DNA of 60,288 bases from Microcoleus sp. EPA2 (GCA_020882975.1 JAHRFD010000030.1:1-60288), one strand, 5' to 3'; shown: positions 44,658 to 54,745, counted from the first letter of the stretch. Notes: a model not told the origin generated them from the sequence alone. A program made the numbers and translations.

Positions 44658-44806
44658 TTGTTCGGAATTATTTAACCACAGAGGACACAGAGTACGCAGA
44701 GAGAGATTTGAGAGAGATTAATCATTCTGCTTTTTATCTGTTTGGAATTATTTAACCACAGAGGACACAGAGTACGCAGAGAGAAATTTGAGACAGATTA
44801 ATCATT
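44658..44806. repeat. Duplicated CACAGAGGACACAGAG element
   Basis: Two ~67-bp copies, starting at about 44658 and 44740, share AATTATTTAACCACAGAGG, ACACAGAGTACGCAGAGAGA and the end AGATTAATCATT, with few differences. A related single copy is at 12471-12499. Confidence 0.8.
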
Positions 44807-44888
44807 GTACGAAGCAGGCACAGAAAGCTAGAATAGCATTGTAGTGGTTGAAACTTTAAATAAAACAAAGCTATCAAATCAAGGAACA

Positions 44889-46376
44889 ATGACTGAAGCC
44901 TCGGATTTCTCCAATGTCGATCGAGAATTAGATGACACAATTTTAAGCTTCGCAGATATTCAGGCAGAACTCAACCTCCGCCATGCTACAGATGCTCTGC
45001 GAGATATCGTAGAAAATCTCGACTTGACTCCCAGCGAGCGAACTGGACTAGAGCCGGAAATTAGGGGGTTGGAGAAAATGCTCGATAAGCTAGAGCGCGC
45101 TTGTGTCCAAATCGCTGTGTTTGGAATGGTGGGGAGGGGCAAATCTTCGGTTTTGAACGCGCTTTTGGGTCAAAATGTGTTTGAAACAGGCCCGACTCAC
45201 GGCGTGACTCGCACCACAACGATTGGACAGTGGGATGTTGGTGATGGAGTTAATCAAAATTTGCCCGATGGCTTACGCCCCGCTACGCTACGATTTTCGC
45301 CGATTATTTACCGTTTGTCGCAAGTTGAATTAATCGATACTCCGGGAATAGATGAAGTTGATGGCGAAACTCGCGAACTTTTGGCTAGGCGCGTTGCTAC
45401 ACAAGCAGATTTGATTTTGTTTGTGGTGGCTGGCGACATTACGAAAGTGGAATATCAAGCACTTTCGCAATTGCGAGAAGCCGGAAAACCGATGTTATTA
45501 GTATTTAATAAAATTGACCAATATCCTGATGCAGACAGATTGGCAATTTATCACAAAATTCGGGACGATCGCGTGAAAGAATTGTTATCTCCTGATGAAA
45601 TTGTGATGGCTGCTGCATCACCTTTGACGGCGAATGCAGTGCGCCGTCCCGATGGCAGTATGGGCGTGAAAATGACTCGCGGTTTGCCGCAAGTTGAGGA
45701 TTTAAAATTAAAGATTTTGGAGATTTTAGACCGGGAAGGTAAGTCTTTGGTCGCTTTGAATACGATGCTCTGTGCAGGGGATATTAACGAGCAGTTGGTG
45801 CAGCGGAAAATGGAAATTCGAGAGGATGCTGCTAATCGGATTATCTGGAATGCGGTAATGACTAAAGCAGTGGCGATCGCCCTTAATCCAATTACTGTAA
45901 TTGATATCCTCAGCGGTGCTGTAATTGATGTGGTGATGATCTTAACTCTGTCTAAAGTTTACGGCATTGCCATGACGGAAGCGGGAGCCGTGGAGTTGTT
46001 ACAAAAAATTGCCATTAGTATGGGGGGAATTACAGCAGGGGAATTGGTGGCGAATTTTGGTTTGAGTTCTTTGAAAGGATTGTTGGGTTTAGCGACACCG
46101 GCAACCGGGGGTTTAGCTTTAGGACCTTATGTTTCAGTAGCTATGACGCAAGCTGCGATTGGGGGAGTTTCTTGCTACGGAATCGGTCAAGTTACCAAGG
46201 CTTATTTGGCTAATGGTGCTTCTTGGGGAGATGATGGGCCCAAGGCTGTTGTCACCAAGATTTTGTCTTCTTTGGATGATGATTCTATTTTAAATAGGAT
46301 TAAGGAGGAGTTGCGGGCAAAGCTGGATTTGAGGGAAGAAGCAAGAAGGATCAAAGTTGACACTCCTGGGCCTTAA
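44889..46376 (+). CDS. GTPase with C-terminal membrane-associated (DUF697-like) region
   Basis: A 495-residue protein. All G-motifs are clear: P-loop GMVGRGKSS (79-87), a Thr-rich switch (THGVTRTTTIGQW), LIDTPGIDEVDG and FNKID. Hydrophobic helices follow from about residue 320 to 450 (IDILSGAVIDVVMILTLSKV, YVSVAMTQAAIGGVSCYGIG), as in dynamin-like or DUF697 GTPases. ATG 44889 is used, with AAGGAA just upstream; GTG 44844 would add 15 residues. The role is unknown, probably at the membrane. Confidence 0.85.
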   Translation: MTEASDFSNVDRELDDTILSFADIQAELNLRHATDALRDIVENLDLTPSERTGLEPEIRGLEKMLDKLERACVQIAVFGMVGRGKSSVLNALLGQNVFETGPTHGVTRTTTIGQWDVGDGVNQNLPDGLRPATLRFSPIIYRLSQVELIDTPGIDEVDGETRELLARRVATQADLILFVVAGDITKVEYQALSQLREAGKPMLLVFNKIDQYPDADRLAIYHKIRDDRVKELLSPDEIVMAAASPLTANAVRRPDGSMGVKMTRGLPQVEDLKLKILEILDREGKSLVALNTMLCAGDINEQLVQRKMEIREDAANRIIWNAVMTKAVAIALNPITVIDILSGAVIDVVMILTLSKVYGIAMTEAGAVELLQKIAISMGGITAGELVANFGLSSLKGLLGLATPATGGLALGPYVSVAMTQAAIGGVSCYGIGQVTKAYLANGASWGDDGPKAVVTKILSSLDDDSILNRIKEELRAKLDLREEARRIKVDTPGP

Positions 46377-46399
46377 GCCATGGGGATTCTGGAATCTAC

Positions 46400-46427
46400 C
46401 TCCCGTTATACTGAAGGTTAACGGGAG
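46400..46427. terminator. Hairpin between convergent genes
   Basis: The stem CTCCCGTTA / TAACGGGAG around TACTGAAGGT lies between the GTPase stop (46376) and the murI stop (46450). There is no T-run; it may serve both strands. Confidence 0.6.
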
Positions 46428-46449
46428 TGCTGTTGAGATGGGATGGAGT

Positions 46450-47292
46450 TTATTCCACCGATTCGACGATCGATACTGTCGATCGCACCACCGTCGGCAG
46501 TACAATTTTCTCCACCGCAGGAGTACAGCCTAGCCACTGCACAGACACTTCGGCAAACTGCTCTGGCTGGCCACTCACGCAAAAACGAGTAGGCAAAGCA
46601 GTACCTGAATTCCGCAGCCCTAAAAGCTCTAATTCCTGAGCAGCAGCAGCCACTACCCGCACCGCCGGATCGATTAAATTGACCCCAGCAGGTAACAGCG
46701 ATCGCAACACTGGAGCCAACAGCGGATAATGAGTGCAGCCGTAAATCAGCGTATCGATACGCTGCTGAATCAAAGGAGCTAAATATTCCCGCGCTACCTC
46801 CGTAGTGTAAGGATCGTAAATGCGGTTTTGCTCCACCAGTGGCACAAAAGCCGGACAGCTAACTTGCCACACTCGGCAAGAATTTTCCATTTCCAAAATC
46901 GCATTGCGATAAGCATTGCTAGCGGCTGTAGCAGGAGTGGCGATGACTCCAATCCGCTTCCCTTGCTGTACCGCAGCTTGGGCCCCTGGCAGAATTACTC
47001 CCAGCACCGGAATATCAAATTCAGCCTGCACCATTTCCATCGCCAAAGCCGAACTGGTGTTGCAGGCCATAATCACCATTTTCACATCCTGTTCCACCAG
47101 CCAAGTCATAATTTCCCGCACAAACTGCACAATCTCCGCAGCAGTACGAGTGCCATAGGGAACCCTCGCCGTATCTCCAAAATAAAGTATTGATTCCTTG
47201 GGTAATTGTCGGTACAACTCCCTCAAGACAGTTAAACCACCTACCCCACTATCAAAAATACCGATTCTTTGTTGTCCAGAGTCTGTTGTCAT
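46450..47292 (-). CDS. murI: Glutamate racemase
   Basis: A 280-residue enzyme that makes D-glutamate for peptidoglycan. Both catalytic cysteines are present: Cys77 in MACNTSSA and Cys187 in YGCTHYPLL. The N-terminal IGIFDSGVGGLTVLREL is diagnostic. It follows an amidase gene on the same strand after a repeat-filled 148-bp gap, a cell-wall pair conserved in cyanobacteria. Confidence 0.97.
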   Translation of the reverse strand: MTTDSGQQRIGIFDSGVGGLTVLRELYRQLPKESILYFGDTARVPYGTRTAAEIVQFVREIMTWLVEQDVKMVIMACNTSSALAMEMVQAEFDIPVLGVILPGAQAAVQQGKRIGVIATPATAASNAYRNAILEMENSCRVWQVSCPAFVPLVEQNRIYDPYTTEVAREYLAPLIQQRIDTLIYGCTHYPLLAPVLRSLLPAGVNLIDPAVRVVAAAAQELELLGLRNSGTALPTRFCVSGQPEQFAEVSVQWLGCTPAVEKIVLPTVVRSTVSIVESVE

Positions 47293-47299
47293 TTGTTAA

Positions 47300-47425
47300 T
47301 TATTAGTAGTTAGTTGGCACTTGGCAGTTGCTGTGCCCTGAGCGTAGTCGAAGGGTTAGTTGGCAGTTGGCAGTTGTTAGTTGTTAGTTGTTACCAATAA
47401 CCAATAACCAATAACCAATTACCCT
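47300..47425. repeat. Short tandem heptamer-like repeats
   Basis: Iterations of AGTTGGC, AGTTGTT and CCAATAA fill the gap between murI and the amidase gene. Similar words occur at 54676-54745. These are cyanobacterial short tandemly repeated sequences. Confidence 0.75.
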
Positions 47426-47440
47426 CTCTCCGGCAATATA

Positions 47441-48919
47441 TTATCTTTGCTGAAGATACAGCAAAATGCCACGGGCGATCGAAGCAGCCATTTGACTGCG
47501 GTAAGCTGGATCGGAAAGCTTGGCAGCATCCTCCGCACCAGTTACAAACCCAACTTCCAGCAACACAGAAGGCATAGTAGTCTTTCTGAGAACATAAAAC
47601 CTACCCTGTCGCACTCGGCGGTCATCTGCCCCCGTCCCCTCCAAAATACTGGCGTGAATAGTCCTGGCCAAATCTAGTCCATTGTCGAAATAGTACGTTT
47701 CAATCCCGTTGACATCCGGCCGACTCATGCTAATGGCATTGGCGTGAATGCTCACGAATAAAGTAGCATTTAGTCGCTCGGCCAAAGAAACTCTTGGTTG
47801 CAGGTCAATTTCGCTGTCGTCAGTTCTACTCATCACCGCTTGTACCCCTTGCTGTTCCAGGATGCGGGCTACTTGAAAGGAGATATCCAAAACGATATCC
47901 TTTTCCTGAATTCCGCCAATCCCTACAGCACCGGGATCGCGGCCTCCGTGGCCAGGATCGATGACTACTACTGAGCGGCGGTTAGAAACTGGGGGCAAAT
48001 CGGTAGATCCGGTCATGTTTCTCGGCAACGGTTGGGGGTTGCGAGTTCCATCGACTGGTGGCTGCATACTAGGATAGGAGCGCACAGGAGGTTCTACCGT
48101 CAGCCGACGAGGGGTGGTGGGTGTCCTTGTACCCGCAGGTAGTAGGGCAATGGAGCCCAAACTGGTTACAGATGCTCCCCACTGTGTATTAGAACTATTC
48201 ATCCGCAAAGTGACGCGGGTAACGGGGGGTTCCGTTGGCAGTTGCCGGACTTCAATCCGTTCTACGCCGTGTTTGCCGTTAGTCTGGGGCTGTTGGCTGT
48301 TAAGGCCGGGAGCGAGAGTTGCGCCTTCAATATCTAGGGTGGCGATGTCCCCTGCGCGACTTTGTTGAAAGTTAATTTGGGGGCGGCCACCTAGGGTGCG
48401 GACTAAAAAACCGTCTGCTGTTACCTGAACGTTCTGAACTACAGTCGTTTCAGTGGTATTGGATGCCGTTGCGGATGGATCGACGGACAATCTTTCCCCA
48501 CCTAATTGGGAACTGGAATTGGGATTTTCGGCGCGTGTTGGCGTTGGCAAATCCACTGTCCACTCGCTCGGAGAAATACCTCGAAATTTTATTTGAGCAG
48601 GGTCGATCGTAAATCCGTCTTTTAACTCAACCACTATTCTGGTGGTATCGTTGTCAAACTGCCCTAAACGCACGGATTCGATCGCCCCTGAGAAGGGCTG
48701 ATTTAGGGATTGACGGCCCAGACTGGTCCCTGGTAAATCGATCACCAATCGGGTTGGGTTGAATATCAGTTGAGCCTTGGGTTGTACTCCCCCATCGGTT
48801 GTAATGTAAAGCCGATTCTCAGAAGCATCAAACCGCCAAGATTGCAGTCTTGCTGCTTCGGCGGCTCCGGTGAGCAAAAATACACCTAAGAAACTCGGTA
48901 GTAGCCAGTGGAATTTCAC
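47441..48919 (-). CDS. N-acetylmuramoyl-L-alanine amidase (AMIN + Amidase_3)
   Basis: A 492-residue secreted enzyme that cuts the peptide side chain from murein. It has a signal peptide (FLGVFLLTGAAEA), an AMIN domain (~25-130), a second beta-rich region and a Pro-rich linker. The zinc-dependent Amidase_3 domain (~315-490) has ligands in VIDPGHGGRDPGA, GGIQEKDIVLD and VSIHANA, and catalytic Glu in LLEVGFVTG. It resembles AmiC-type enzymes needed for septal junctions and filament integrity in cyanobacteria. It lies upstream of murI. Confidence 0.94.
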   Translation of the reverse strand: MKFHWLLPSFLGVFLLTGAAEAARLQSWRFDASENRLYITTDGGVQPKAQLIFNPTRLVIDLPGTSLGRQSLNQPFSGAIESVRLGQFDNDTTRIVVELKDGFTIDPAQIKFRGISPSEWTVDLPTPTRAENPNSSSQLGGERLSVDPSATASNTTETTVVQNVQVTADGFLVRTLGGRPQINFQQSRAGDIATLDIEGATLAPGLNSQQPQTNGKHGVERIEVRQLPTEPPVTRVTLRMNSSNTQWGASVTSLGSIALLPAGTRTPTTPRRLTVEPPVRSYPSMQPPVDGTRNPQPLPRNMTGSTDLPPVSNRRSVVVIDPGHGGRDPGAVGIGGIQEKDIVLDISFQVARILEQQGVQAVMSRTDDSEIDLQPRVSLAERLNATLFVSIHANAISMSRPDVNGIETYYFDNGLDLARTIHASILEGTGADDRRVRQGRFYVLRKTTMPSVLLEVGFVTGAEDAAKLSDPAYRSQMAASIARGILLYLQQR

Positions 48920-49241
48920 GACAGTTTTTCCTCGTTTGCGTTGCTGCTTTTATCTGGAAGGGTGATGCTTTGCCCAAAGTATTTCAGGATTTGGCTGAAA
49001 GATGATGATTGGGGCGATCGCCGCTTCTCAGTTTTGGGCTAAATTGACTTTTTTATGCCTTAAGAGACTCACTGATGCCAGATTTTGGCACATGGTCGCC
49101 CTGTGACAGGCTGGTGGCGCATCAGTCCAAAGTTGATAGAAAGATTGCCGTACAAGGGAACATATTTATTTTTGGCAGCATAAAACGAGCTATTTCTGGA
49201 AGCTCGAAGGTAGAAGTTAGAAGGTAGAATTTTACGGTTAT
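48920..49241. other. Spacer downstream of the TnpB remnant
   Basis: 322 bp with no supported gene. A 64-codon minus-strand frame (49069-49263) has no recognised family. A HIP1-type site lies near 49015. Confidence 0.4.
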
Positions 49242-49436
49242 TCAAAGGAGCAATTTCAGGCATCGGATGCGATCTAGAGACGCGGGCTCAGTGAAATAGA
49301 ATATCACCATTATTGACAACTGGCATTTTGGGCAGGTCTGGCTAGTGCCATTAGGATCTACCTTGGCAAAGTATCCACCTCGCTTAAAACTTACATGACC
49401 CAGAATATTAACTAATGACCACTGACTAATGACCAC
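49242..49436 (-). pseudogene. Fragment of an IS200/IS605 TnpB gene
   Basis: A minus-strand frame reads HVSFKRGGYFAKVDPNGTSQ followed by TCPKCQ, the first half of the TnpB zinc-finger region. It then departs into unrelated residues. The N-terminal four fifths and the second CxxC are missing, so this is a relic. It lies directly upstream of the alpha/beta hydrolase 3' end. Confidence 0.65.
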
Positions 49437-49439
49437 TGA

Positions 49440-50414
49440 CTAATGACTACTGACTACTGACTTAAGTTCAAACTTCCCGGCGATCCAGTTCAAAATTTCT
49501 TGATTTACTTGTTCGGGGCATTCATCCTGGGGACAGTGACCAGCATTATCTAATTCAACTAACTCTACATAATCGGGGCTGCATTCGACAAATTGATGAG
49601 GCTTCGCAAACTGGGGGGGAATCATCCGGTCTTGCCGACCCCAAATTAATAACATCGGAATTTTTAAGTTTCGTAACACACTCTTGACACTAGGTCCGAA
49701 CTGTGAACTACCCACAGCTTTAAATAAAGCACAGAAGGCTCTGGCGGCACCTCGATCGCCAGCCGGGCCCGAAAGAATGTCTACTAATTCATCGGTGATG
49801 GCATCGGGGCCCGAATAGGCAAAGGCGACCCAGCGACGCACAAAAGAAGGCTTGCGGACTAGGTAGAACAGGGGCCTGAGTATGAGGGGGGAAACAAAGA
49901 TACTTTCAACGAGTTCGATCGCGGGTAACAGCCACGACGGGACGGCCTCGGCTCGCACAGAGGGGTCTGGGAGGCTAATCATCACGATGCCAGCCACCAT
50001 ATCGGGGTGAGCCGCCGCCGCCGCCAGACAAATCAGGGAACCGATGGAATTTCCCACCAAAATTACCGGCTTTCGGACAAAAGTCAACCAAAAGTCATAA
50101 ACTTGATCGACCCATACAGATACAGAATAATTCACGGGTGCTTTTTGGGAAGCTCCAAAGCCCAACAAATCCAAGGCGTAAACTGTGTGACTTTCGGCGA
50201 GGGCAGCGAGATTGTGTCGCCAATGACCGATGGAAGCCCCAAACCCGTGCAGTAAAATTATGGGCGTGGTGAAATCGGCAATTGCGATCGTGCCTTGATT
50301 TGGCTGCGAAGAGGAACGAGAGGGACGCAAATAAGTATAGCGAGTTTGCCAACCCCGCCATACCCAGTCTCTTTGAGTGCCAACCCGTTGATGCCAGTGA
50401 AGAGAATTTGTCAA
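49440..50414 (-). CDS. Alpha/beta fold hydrolase
   Basis: A 324-residue hydrolase. The nucleophile is Ser123 in VGNSIGSL, the oxyanion loop is LLHGFGASIGHWRHN (54-68), and the acid and base are in WGRQDRMIPP and NAGHCPQDECPE. This pattern fits the epoxide-hydrolase-like branch that includes plant pheophytinase-type enzymes. The substrate is not predictable here. No membrane span is obvious. The end of the gene abuts the TnpB relic. Confidence 0.88.
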   Translation of the reverse strand: MTNSLHWHQRVGTQRDWVWRGWQTRYTYLRPSRSSSQPNQGTIAIADFTTPIILLHGFGASIGHWRHNLAALAESHTVYALDLLGFGASQKAPVNYSVSVWVDQVYDFWLTFVRKPVILVGNSIGSLICLAAAAAHPDMVAGIVMISLPDPSVRAEAVPSWLLPAIELVESIFVSPLILRPLFYLVRKPSFVRRWVAFAYSGPDAITDELVDILSGPAGDRGAARAFCALFKAVGSSQFGPSVKSVLRNLKIPMLLIWGRQDRMIPPQFAKPHQFVECSPDYVELVELDNAGHCPQDECPEQVNQEILNWIAGKFELKSVVSSH

Positions 50415-50897
50415 TTTTGTCTACTCTCGCAACATAAATTTACAATCTACAATATCTATTCTACAGGCCTGGGGAGAAGGAATTGGGGACTTGCTCAAGC
50501 GCATGGCCAGAGAGGAGAGGTAAAGGGGTTTTAGTTAGTTCTGGAGGTTTTACCCTAAATTATTGACCATAGTGTCATGCTTCAGGGGCAAGCGGGAGTC
50601 GCGCGTGTGAAGTTAAAATAAAACTAAGCAGAAACTCAACCAGACTGAGTAGAATGGCAAGTATAATGTTTACCCCTGCCCAAAAGCAAGGGGCTTCAGG
50701 CTTTACTGCTTCTGGAGTCGTTGACGGGCCTCTTATGTTCTAGATCAATTAGATCAATGGTGTTTGCGAGATTTTTCTGCTGACATCGGTTGATACGCCT
50801 TGGTTGAGAACTGATCTCAACTAATAAATTTGTTAGCAAAAGTTAGCAAAAAAGTATCGAAAGCCTCACTATTAAACTATTGCTTGCACAACAATTC
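50415..50897. other. infC leader/promoter region
   Basis: 483 bp divergent between the hydrolase and infC. A hairpin-forming stretch CCCCTGCCCAAAAGCAAGGGG lies at about 50674-50695. Positions 50487-50509 repeat a piece of the infC coding sequence with one mismatch. It is probably the promoter and an autoregulated leader of infC. Confidence 0.5.
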
Positions 50898-51434
50898 ATG
50901 CCTGTGATTGAAAGAAGACAAAATCGTAACCTCCCCCAGATTAATGAAAATATTCGATACCCCAAAATCCGGGTGATCGATACCGATGGCGCGCAACTAG
51001 GGATATTGACTCCCTCAGAAGCATTGCGCCTGGCTGAGGAAAAAGAACTCGACCTCGTACTTGTCAGCGACAAAGCTGACCCGCCGGTATGCCGGGTGAT
51101 GGACTACGGGAAGTACAAATTCGAGCAAGAGAAAAAAGCGCGCGAAGCAAAACGGAAGCAGCACACTGCCGACGTCAAGGAAGTGAAGATGCGCTACAAA
51201 ATTGAAGAACACGACTATCAAGTGCGCCTCAAACTAGCAGACCGCTTTATCAAATCTGGAGACAAAGTAAAAGCCACGATCATGTTCAGAGGTCGGGAAA
51301 TCCAACACAGTAACCTAGCAGAGGACTTGCTCAAACGCATGGCCACGGATTTGCAAGAAATTGCCGAAGTGCAGCAAGCCCCGAAAAAAGAGGGCCGCAG
51401 TATGATGATGCTGCTGTCGCCGAAGAAAGTATAG
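50898..51434 (+). CDS. infC: Translation initiation factor IF-3
   Basis: A 178-residue factor that binds the 30S subunit and checks the initiator tRNA-start codon pairing. [20 protein letters not shown] at the N-terminus and [18 protein letters not shown] in the C-domain are diagnostic. ATG 50898 gives the usual cyanobacterial start; the frame from TTG 50880 is less likely. infC in many bacteria represses its own mRNA. No rpmI or rplT follows. Confidence 0.97.
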   Translation: MPVIERRQNRNLPQINENIRYPKIRVIDTDGAQLGILTPSEALRLAEEKELDLVLVSDKADPPVCRVMDYGKYKFEQEKKAREAKRKQHTADVKEVKMRYKIEEHDYQVRLKLADRFIKSGDKVKATIMFRGREIQHSNLAEDLLKRMATDLQEIAEVQQAPKKEGRSMMMLLSPKKV

Positions 51435-51464
51435 ATATATAGTTAGTCATCAGTCATCAGTCTT

Positions 51465-51535
51465 TAGACATCTCCCAAAAAGCCTGTTCTCCACAGGCCC
51501 GATGCTTGTTCCACAATAACTATGGGAGATGTCTA
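51465..51535. mobile_element. MITE-like element with 13-bp terminal inverted repeats
   Basis: TAGACATCTCCCA at 51465-51477 and TGGGAGATGTCTA at 51523-51535 are perfect inverted ends of a 71-bp element with no coding capacity. The interior contains AGCCTGTTCTCCACAGGC. Related ends occur at 55305-55442. Confidence 0.65.
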
Positions 51536-51625
51536 TTAGTCCTTAGTTCATCAACAGGTGACTGATAGCTGATGACTTCCGTAGTAACTCAGGAATAAGC
51601 TACCACACAGGAAAATCAACGCTGC

Positions 51626-54600
51626 ATGGACAATTTTCAAATCAGCGGTTCAGGGGGTGTCAGACAAGGGATGCTACGATCGCTAAACCTGCGATCGGAA
51701 GAAGTAGAGCGAACCGCACTGATGTTCCTTGTCTACAGTTTAACTTCCGTAGGGCTAATCTGGCTGGAACTGAGCACAGTAGGTCTGTTTCTAGACGAAT
51801 TTGGTGCCGACAAAATGCCCTGGATTTACATAGCCAGCGCCTTCATCGGTTCCGGTTTAGGCTTTGTCTACTCCTGGCTGCAAAAAATCCTGCCCTTGCG
51901 GCGCACCGTCGTAGTCGTTCTGGGAATGATGTCGGTACCGCTATTCCTGTTTCGATTCGGCATCGGCTACGAAGATACTAAGATAGCTGGAATCAGCATC
52001 GCCTTCATTACAATATTCCTGATGTGGCTGTGGGTGGAAGCTTGTTATGTGCTCAATGACCTCAACACTTCCATCACATCCAACCAACTCTTCAACATCA
52101 GAGAAATTAAACGCACCTATCCCCTCGTCAGCAGTGGATATTTAGTAGCTGGAGTAGTCAGCGGATTTTCTCTACCGGTGTTGCTGCACGTAGTGGGTTT
52201 GAAAAATGTGACCCTGGTATCGGGGTTAATGGTTGCCACAGGCTCGATATTGCTGTATTACCTCACGGAAAAATACCGCCAAGCATTCCCAGAAACAGCT
52301 CATTGGACAGATGACGAAGACGAAGACGACAATCAAGAATTTACCGCCCGCAAAGTTACAGGCCCGCTGCAAAAATACGCCATACCTCTAGTTAGCTTTT
52401 TCGTACTGGCAGAAGTCCTCTACGTCTTAGTAGATTTCCAATTTTATAGCCAGCTAGAATACCAAAACCCTGGGGATGGGGCTAGTTGGATAGCTAGCTT
52501 CCTGGGCATTTATGAAGGGATTCAAGGGTTGTTTCAAGTGGGGACTCAGTGGTTTGCATCCAGCCGCTTGGTGGAAAGAATTGGAGTATTCGTGACAGCG
52601 ATGATTCTACCGGCGGGGATAGCGATACTGGGAGTGCTGACTTTGGGAGTTTCTTTGGGAAACTTAGTGCCAGTTTTTATCGGACTGGTATTTCTGAGGT
52701 TTCTAGACGAACTGCTGCACTACACGCTGTTGGAAACGGTGAGTCCGGTGTTGTTCCAACCAATCCCGGATAATATTCGATCGGGAATCCAAACTTTGGT
52801 CAACGGTGTTGGCGAACCTTTGTCCTGCGGAGTCACTGGTGTCGGCATCCTGATTCTACTGTGGGTGACAAATTACATACTCCCTCACGAAAGCGAAAAG
52901 CAGTTTCACGACGATCAAAGCTTGGTGTTTATTGCTGTCATCATTCTGCTGTCCCTGGTGTGGCTGTTCGTGGTCTGGCTGATCCGTTCTCAATACGTCG
53001 GTTTGTTGGTCAAAAGTGCAGAACGGGGACGCTTGGGTGTCTCTGATGTGGACTTGAAAGCCTTGAAACGGGCAGTAGTAGAAACTTTGGAACAGCCGGG
53101 AGGGGAAGATGACAAGCGTTCTTGTATAGAACTGTTGACCCAAATTGACCCCAAAAATGTGGGTGAAGTCTTGGCCCCGATTCTGGAATCTTTGCCGCCA
53201 TCCTTGCAGCGCCAAAGCCTGGAAACGATGCTGCAACACCCGAACCCGGCTTATTTGGAGGCTGTTCGTAACCTGAGCGACCAATCTCTGCCCCCGGAAG
53301 TGCTGGCTTTGGCCCTACGGTACATCTGGCTGACAGATGCAGAACCGAATATCGACAGTTTGCGATCTTATTTGCAGCCGACTGTGGACCCGGTAGTTCG
53401 GGGGACTGCTGCTGCTTTAATTATGAGAAGGGGCGATCGCCAGCAAAAAGCAGAAGCTACTAATACTCTGCGACAAATGCTGACTCATAAGCAAGAGCGG
53501 GAACGTGTGATGGGGACGCGGGCTCTGGGAGAGGCTGACTATCTCCAAGGACTGCGTTTGTATATACCAAATCTGTTGCAAGATGAATCTTTGCGGGTGC
53601 GGTGCGCTCTGTTGGATGTGATTTCTTCTACTCATTCGGAAGAGTATTATCCTTCTCTGATCCGCGGACTCGGTTACAAATCGACCAGGGAATCTGCTTT
53701 GCAGGCGATAGTCAAACTTCACAATGATGCGATTGGGCTACTGGTTCATTTAGCAGAAGATATCCACAAATCGGATTTGGTGAGGTTGCAGGCCTGGACG
53801 GCTTTGGGTCAAATTGGGACTGTAGAGGCGATCGACATTCTGGTTGGTAATTTAATCACTGCTTGGGGAACGACCAGGCGCAATATCCTCCGCATTCTGT
53901 TGAAAATGCCCTCAGAAACGGGGATAGAAGGGGTTCTAGACCGCATCGGACGCAGTGGGGTCGAAACTCTCATTGAACAGGAGTTAATGTTTATCGGTCA
54001 AATTTACGCAGGTATGGTGGATTTGTCTGGGGTAACAACCTACGGCAACTTGTCCATGGAAGATGTCAACAGCGGCTCGGAACCTGCGGCGGATACGGCT
54101 CAATTATTGAGGCGTGCCCTGGCGGGTTTAGAGGCTGATGCTACAGATCGGTGTTTCTTGCTGATGAAGTTTCTGTATCCCCTAGATACTGTGCAAGCGG
54201 CGGCTTTTAATATCGCTTCTGGTCAACCTTCTCTGGTTGCTAGGGGATTGGAAATTTTGGACAATACTGTTGATATAGCCAGTAAGCGATCGCTCATCAA
54301 CTTATTGGATCAACATTCGGAAAGAGAAAAACTGAGCAATCTCTCGGAATTGATGGTATACAAACCTCTAGCTCCTAGCGATCGTTTGCGGCGCTTGCTA
54401 GAATTGCGTCACTTCCTTTCGGATTGGACATTGGCTTGTTGTTTTCATTTGGCGAGGGAAGCCCGCTGGACTCTCACCGCTCAACAAACTTTGGTCTGTC
54501 TGCGCCATCCTACAGGTTTTGTGCGCGAAGCAGTGTTAGCCTATTTGAAAATAGCCTCGCCCAGGGCTTTGCTGGAATTGCTACCTAGGCTGCAAAATGA

Positions 54601-54670
54601 CCCGGATCGTCTAGTATCAGGTCAAGTCGAAGAGATGATGACCCAGTTGGGCGCTGGAGGAAGAAGGTAA
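51626..54670 (+). CDS. Npt1/Npt2-like nucleotide-transporter-fold protein with HEAT repeats
   Basis: A 1014-residue protein. Residues ~30-460 hold about 12 membrane segments with the layout of MFS-type ADP/ATP translocases (ALMFLVYSLTSVGLIWLELS, NQLFNIREIKRTYPLVSSGY). From ~470 onward it is soluble and helical, a solenoid of HEAT-like repeats (RSYLQPTVDPVVRGTAAALI, RLQAWTALGQIGTVEAID). Such fusions occur in cyanobacteria, often with a cyclic-nucleotide-binding domain. Here that domain is a separate gene just downstream (54799). Transport of nucleotides is not demonstrated for this branch. Confidence 0.82.
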   Translation: MDNFQISGSGGVRQGMLRSLNLRSEEVERTALMFLVYSLTSVGLIWLELSTVGLFLDEFGADKMPWIYIASAFIGSGLGFVYSWLQKILPLRRTVVVVLGMMSVPLFLFRFGIGYEDTKIAGISIAFITIFLMWLWVEACYVLNDLNTSITSNQLFNIREIKRTYPLVSSGYLVAGVVSGFSLPVLLHVVGLKNVTLVSGLMVATGSILLYYLTEKYRQAFPETAHWTDDEDEDDNQEFTARKVTGPLQKYAIPLVSFFVLAEVLYVLVDFQFYSQLEYQNPGDGASWIASFLGIYEGIQGLFQVGTQWFASSRLVERIGVFVTAMILPAGIAILGVLTLGVSLGNLVPVFIGLVFLRFLDELLHYTLLETVSPVLFQPIPDNIRSGIQTLVNGVGEPLSCGVTGVGILILLWVTNYILPHESEKQFHDDQSLVFIAVIILLSLVWLFVVWLIRSQYVGLLVKSAERGRLGVSDVDLKALKRAVVETLEQPGGEDDKRSCIELLTQIDPKNVGEVLAPILESLPPSLQRQSLETMLQHPNPAYLEAVRNLSDQSLPPEVLALALRYIWLTDAEPNIDSLRSYLQPTVDPVVRGTAAALIMRRGDRQQKAEATNTLRQMLTHKQERERVMGTRALGEADYLQGLRLYIPNLLQDESLRVRCALLDVISSTHSEEYYPSLIRGLGYKSTRESALQAIVKLHNDAIGLLVHLAEDIHKSDLVRLQAWTALGQIGTVEAIDILVGNLITAWGTTRRNILRILLKMPSETGIEGVLDRIGRSGVETLIEQELMFIGQIYAGMVDLSGVTTYGNLSMEDVNSGSEPAADTAQLLRRALAGLEADATDRCFLLMKFLYPLDTVQAAAFNIASGQPSLVARGLEILDNTVDIASKRSLINLLDQHSEREKLSNLSELMVYKPLAPSDRLRRLLELRHFLSDWTLACCFHLAREARWTLTAQQTLVCLRHPTGFVREAVLAYLKIASPRALLELLPRLQNDPDRLVSGQVEEMMTQLGAGGRR

Positions 54671-54675
54671 TATTG

Positions 54676-54745
54676 GTCAATTGGCAGTTGGTAGTTGGCA
54701 GTTGGCAGTTGTTAGTTAACAGTCAACAGTCAACAGTCAACAGTC
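54676..54745. repeat. Short tandem repeats between transporter and cNMP genes
   Basis: AGTTGGC/AGTTGGT heptamers are followed by four CAACAGT heptamers. They are related to the array at 47300-47425. They extend the reading frame of the next gene artificially to 54673. Confidence 0.75.
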
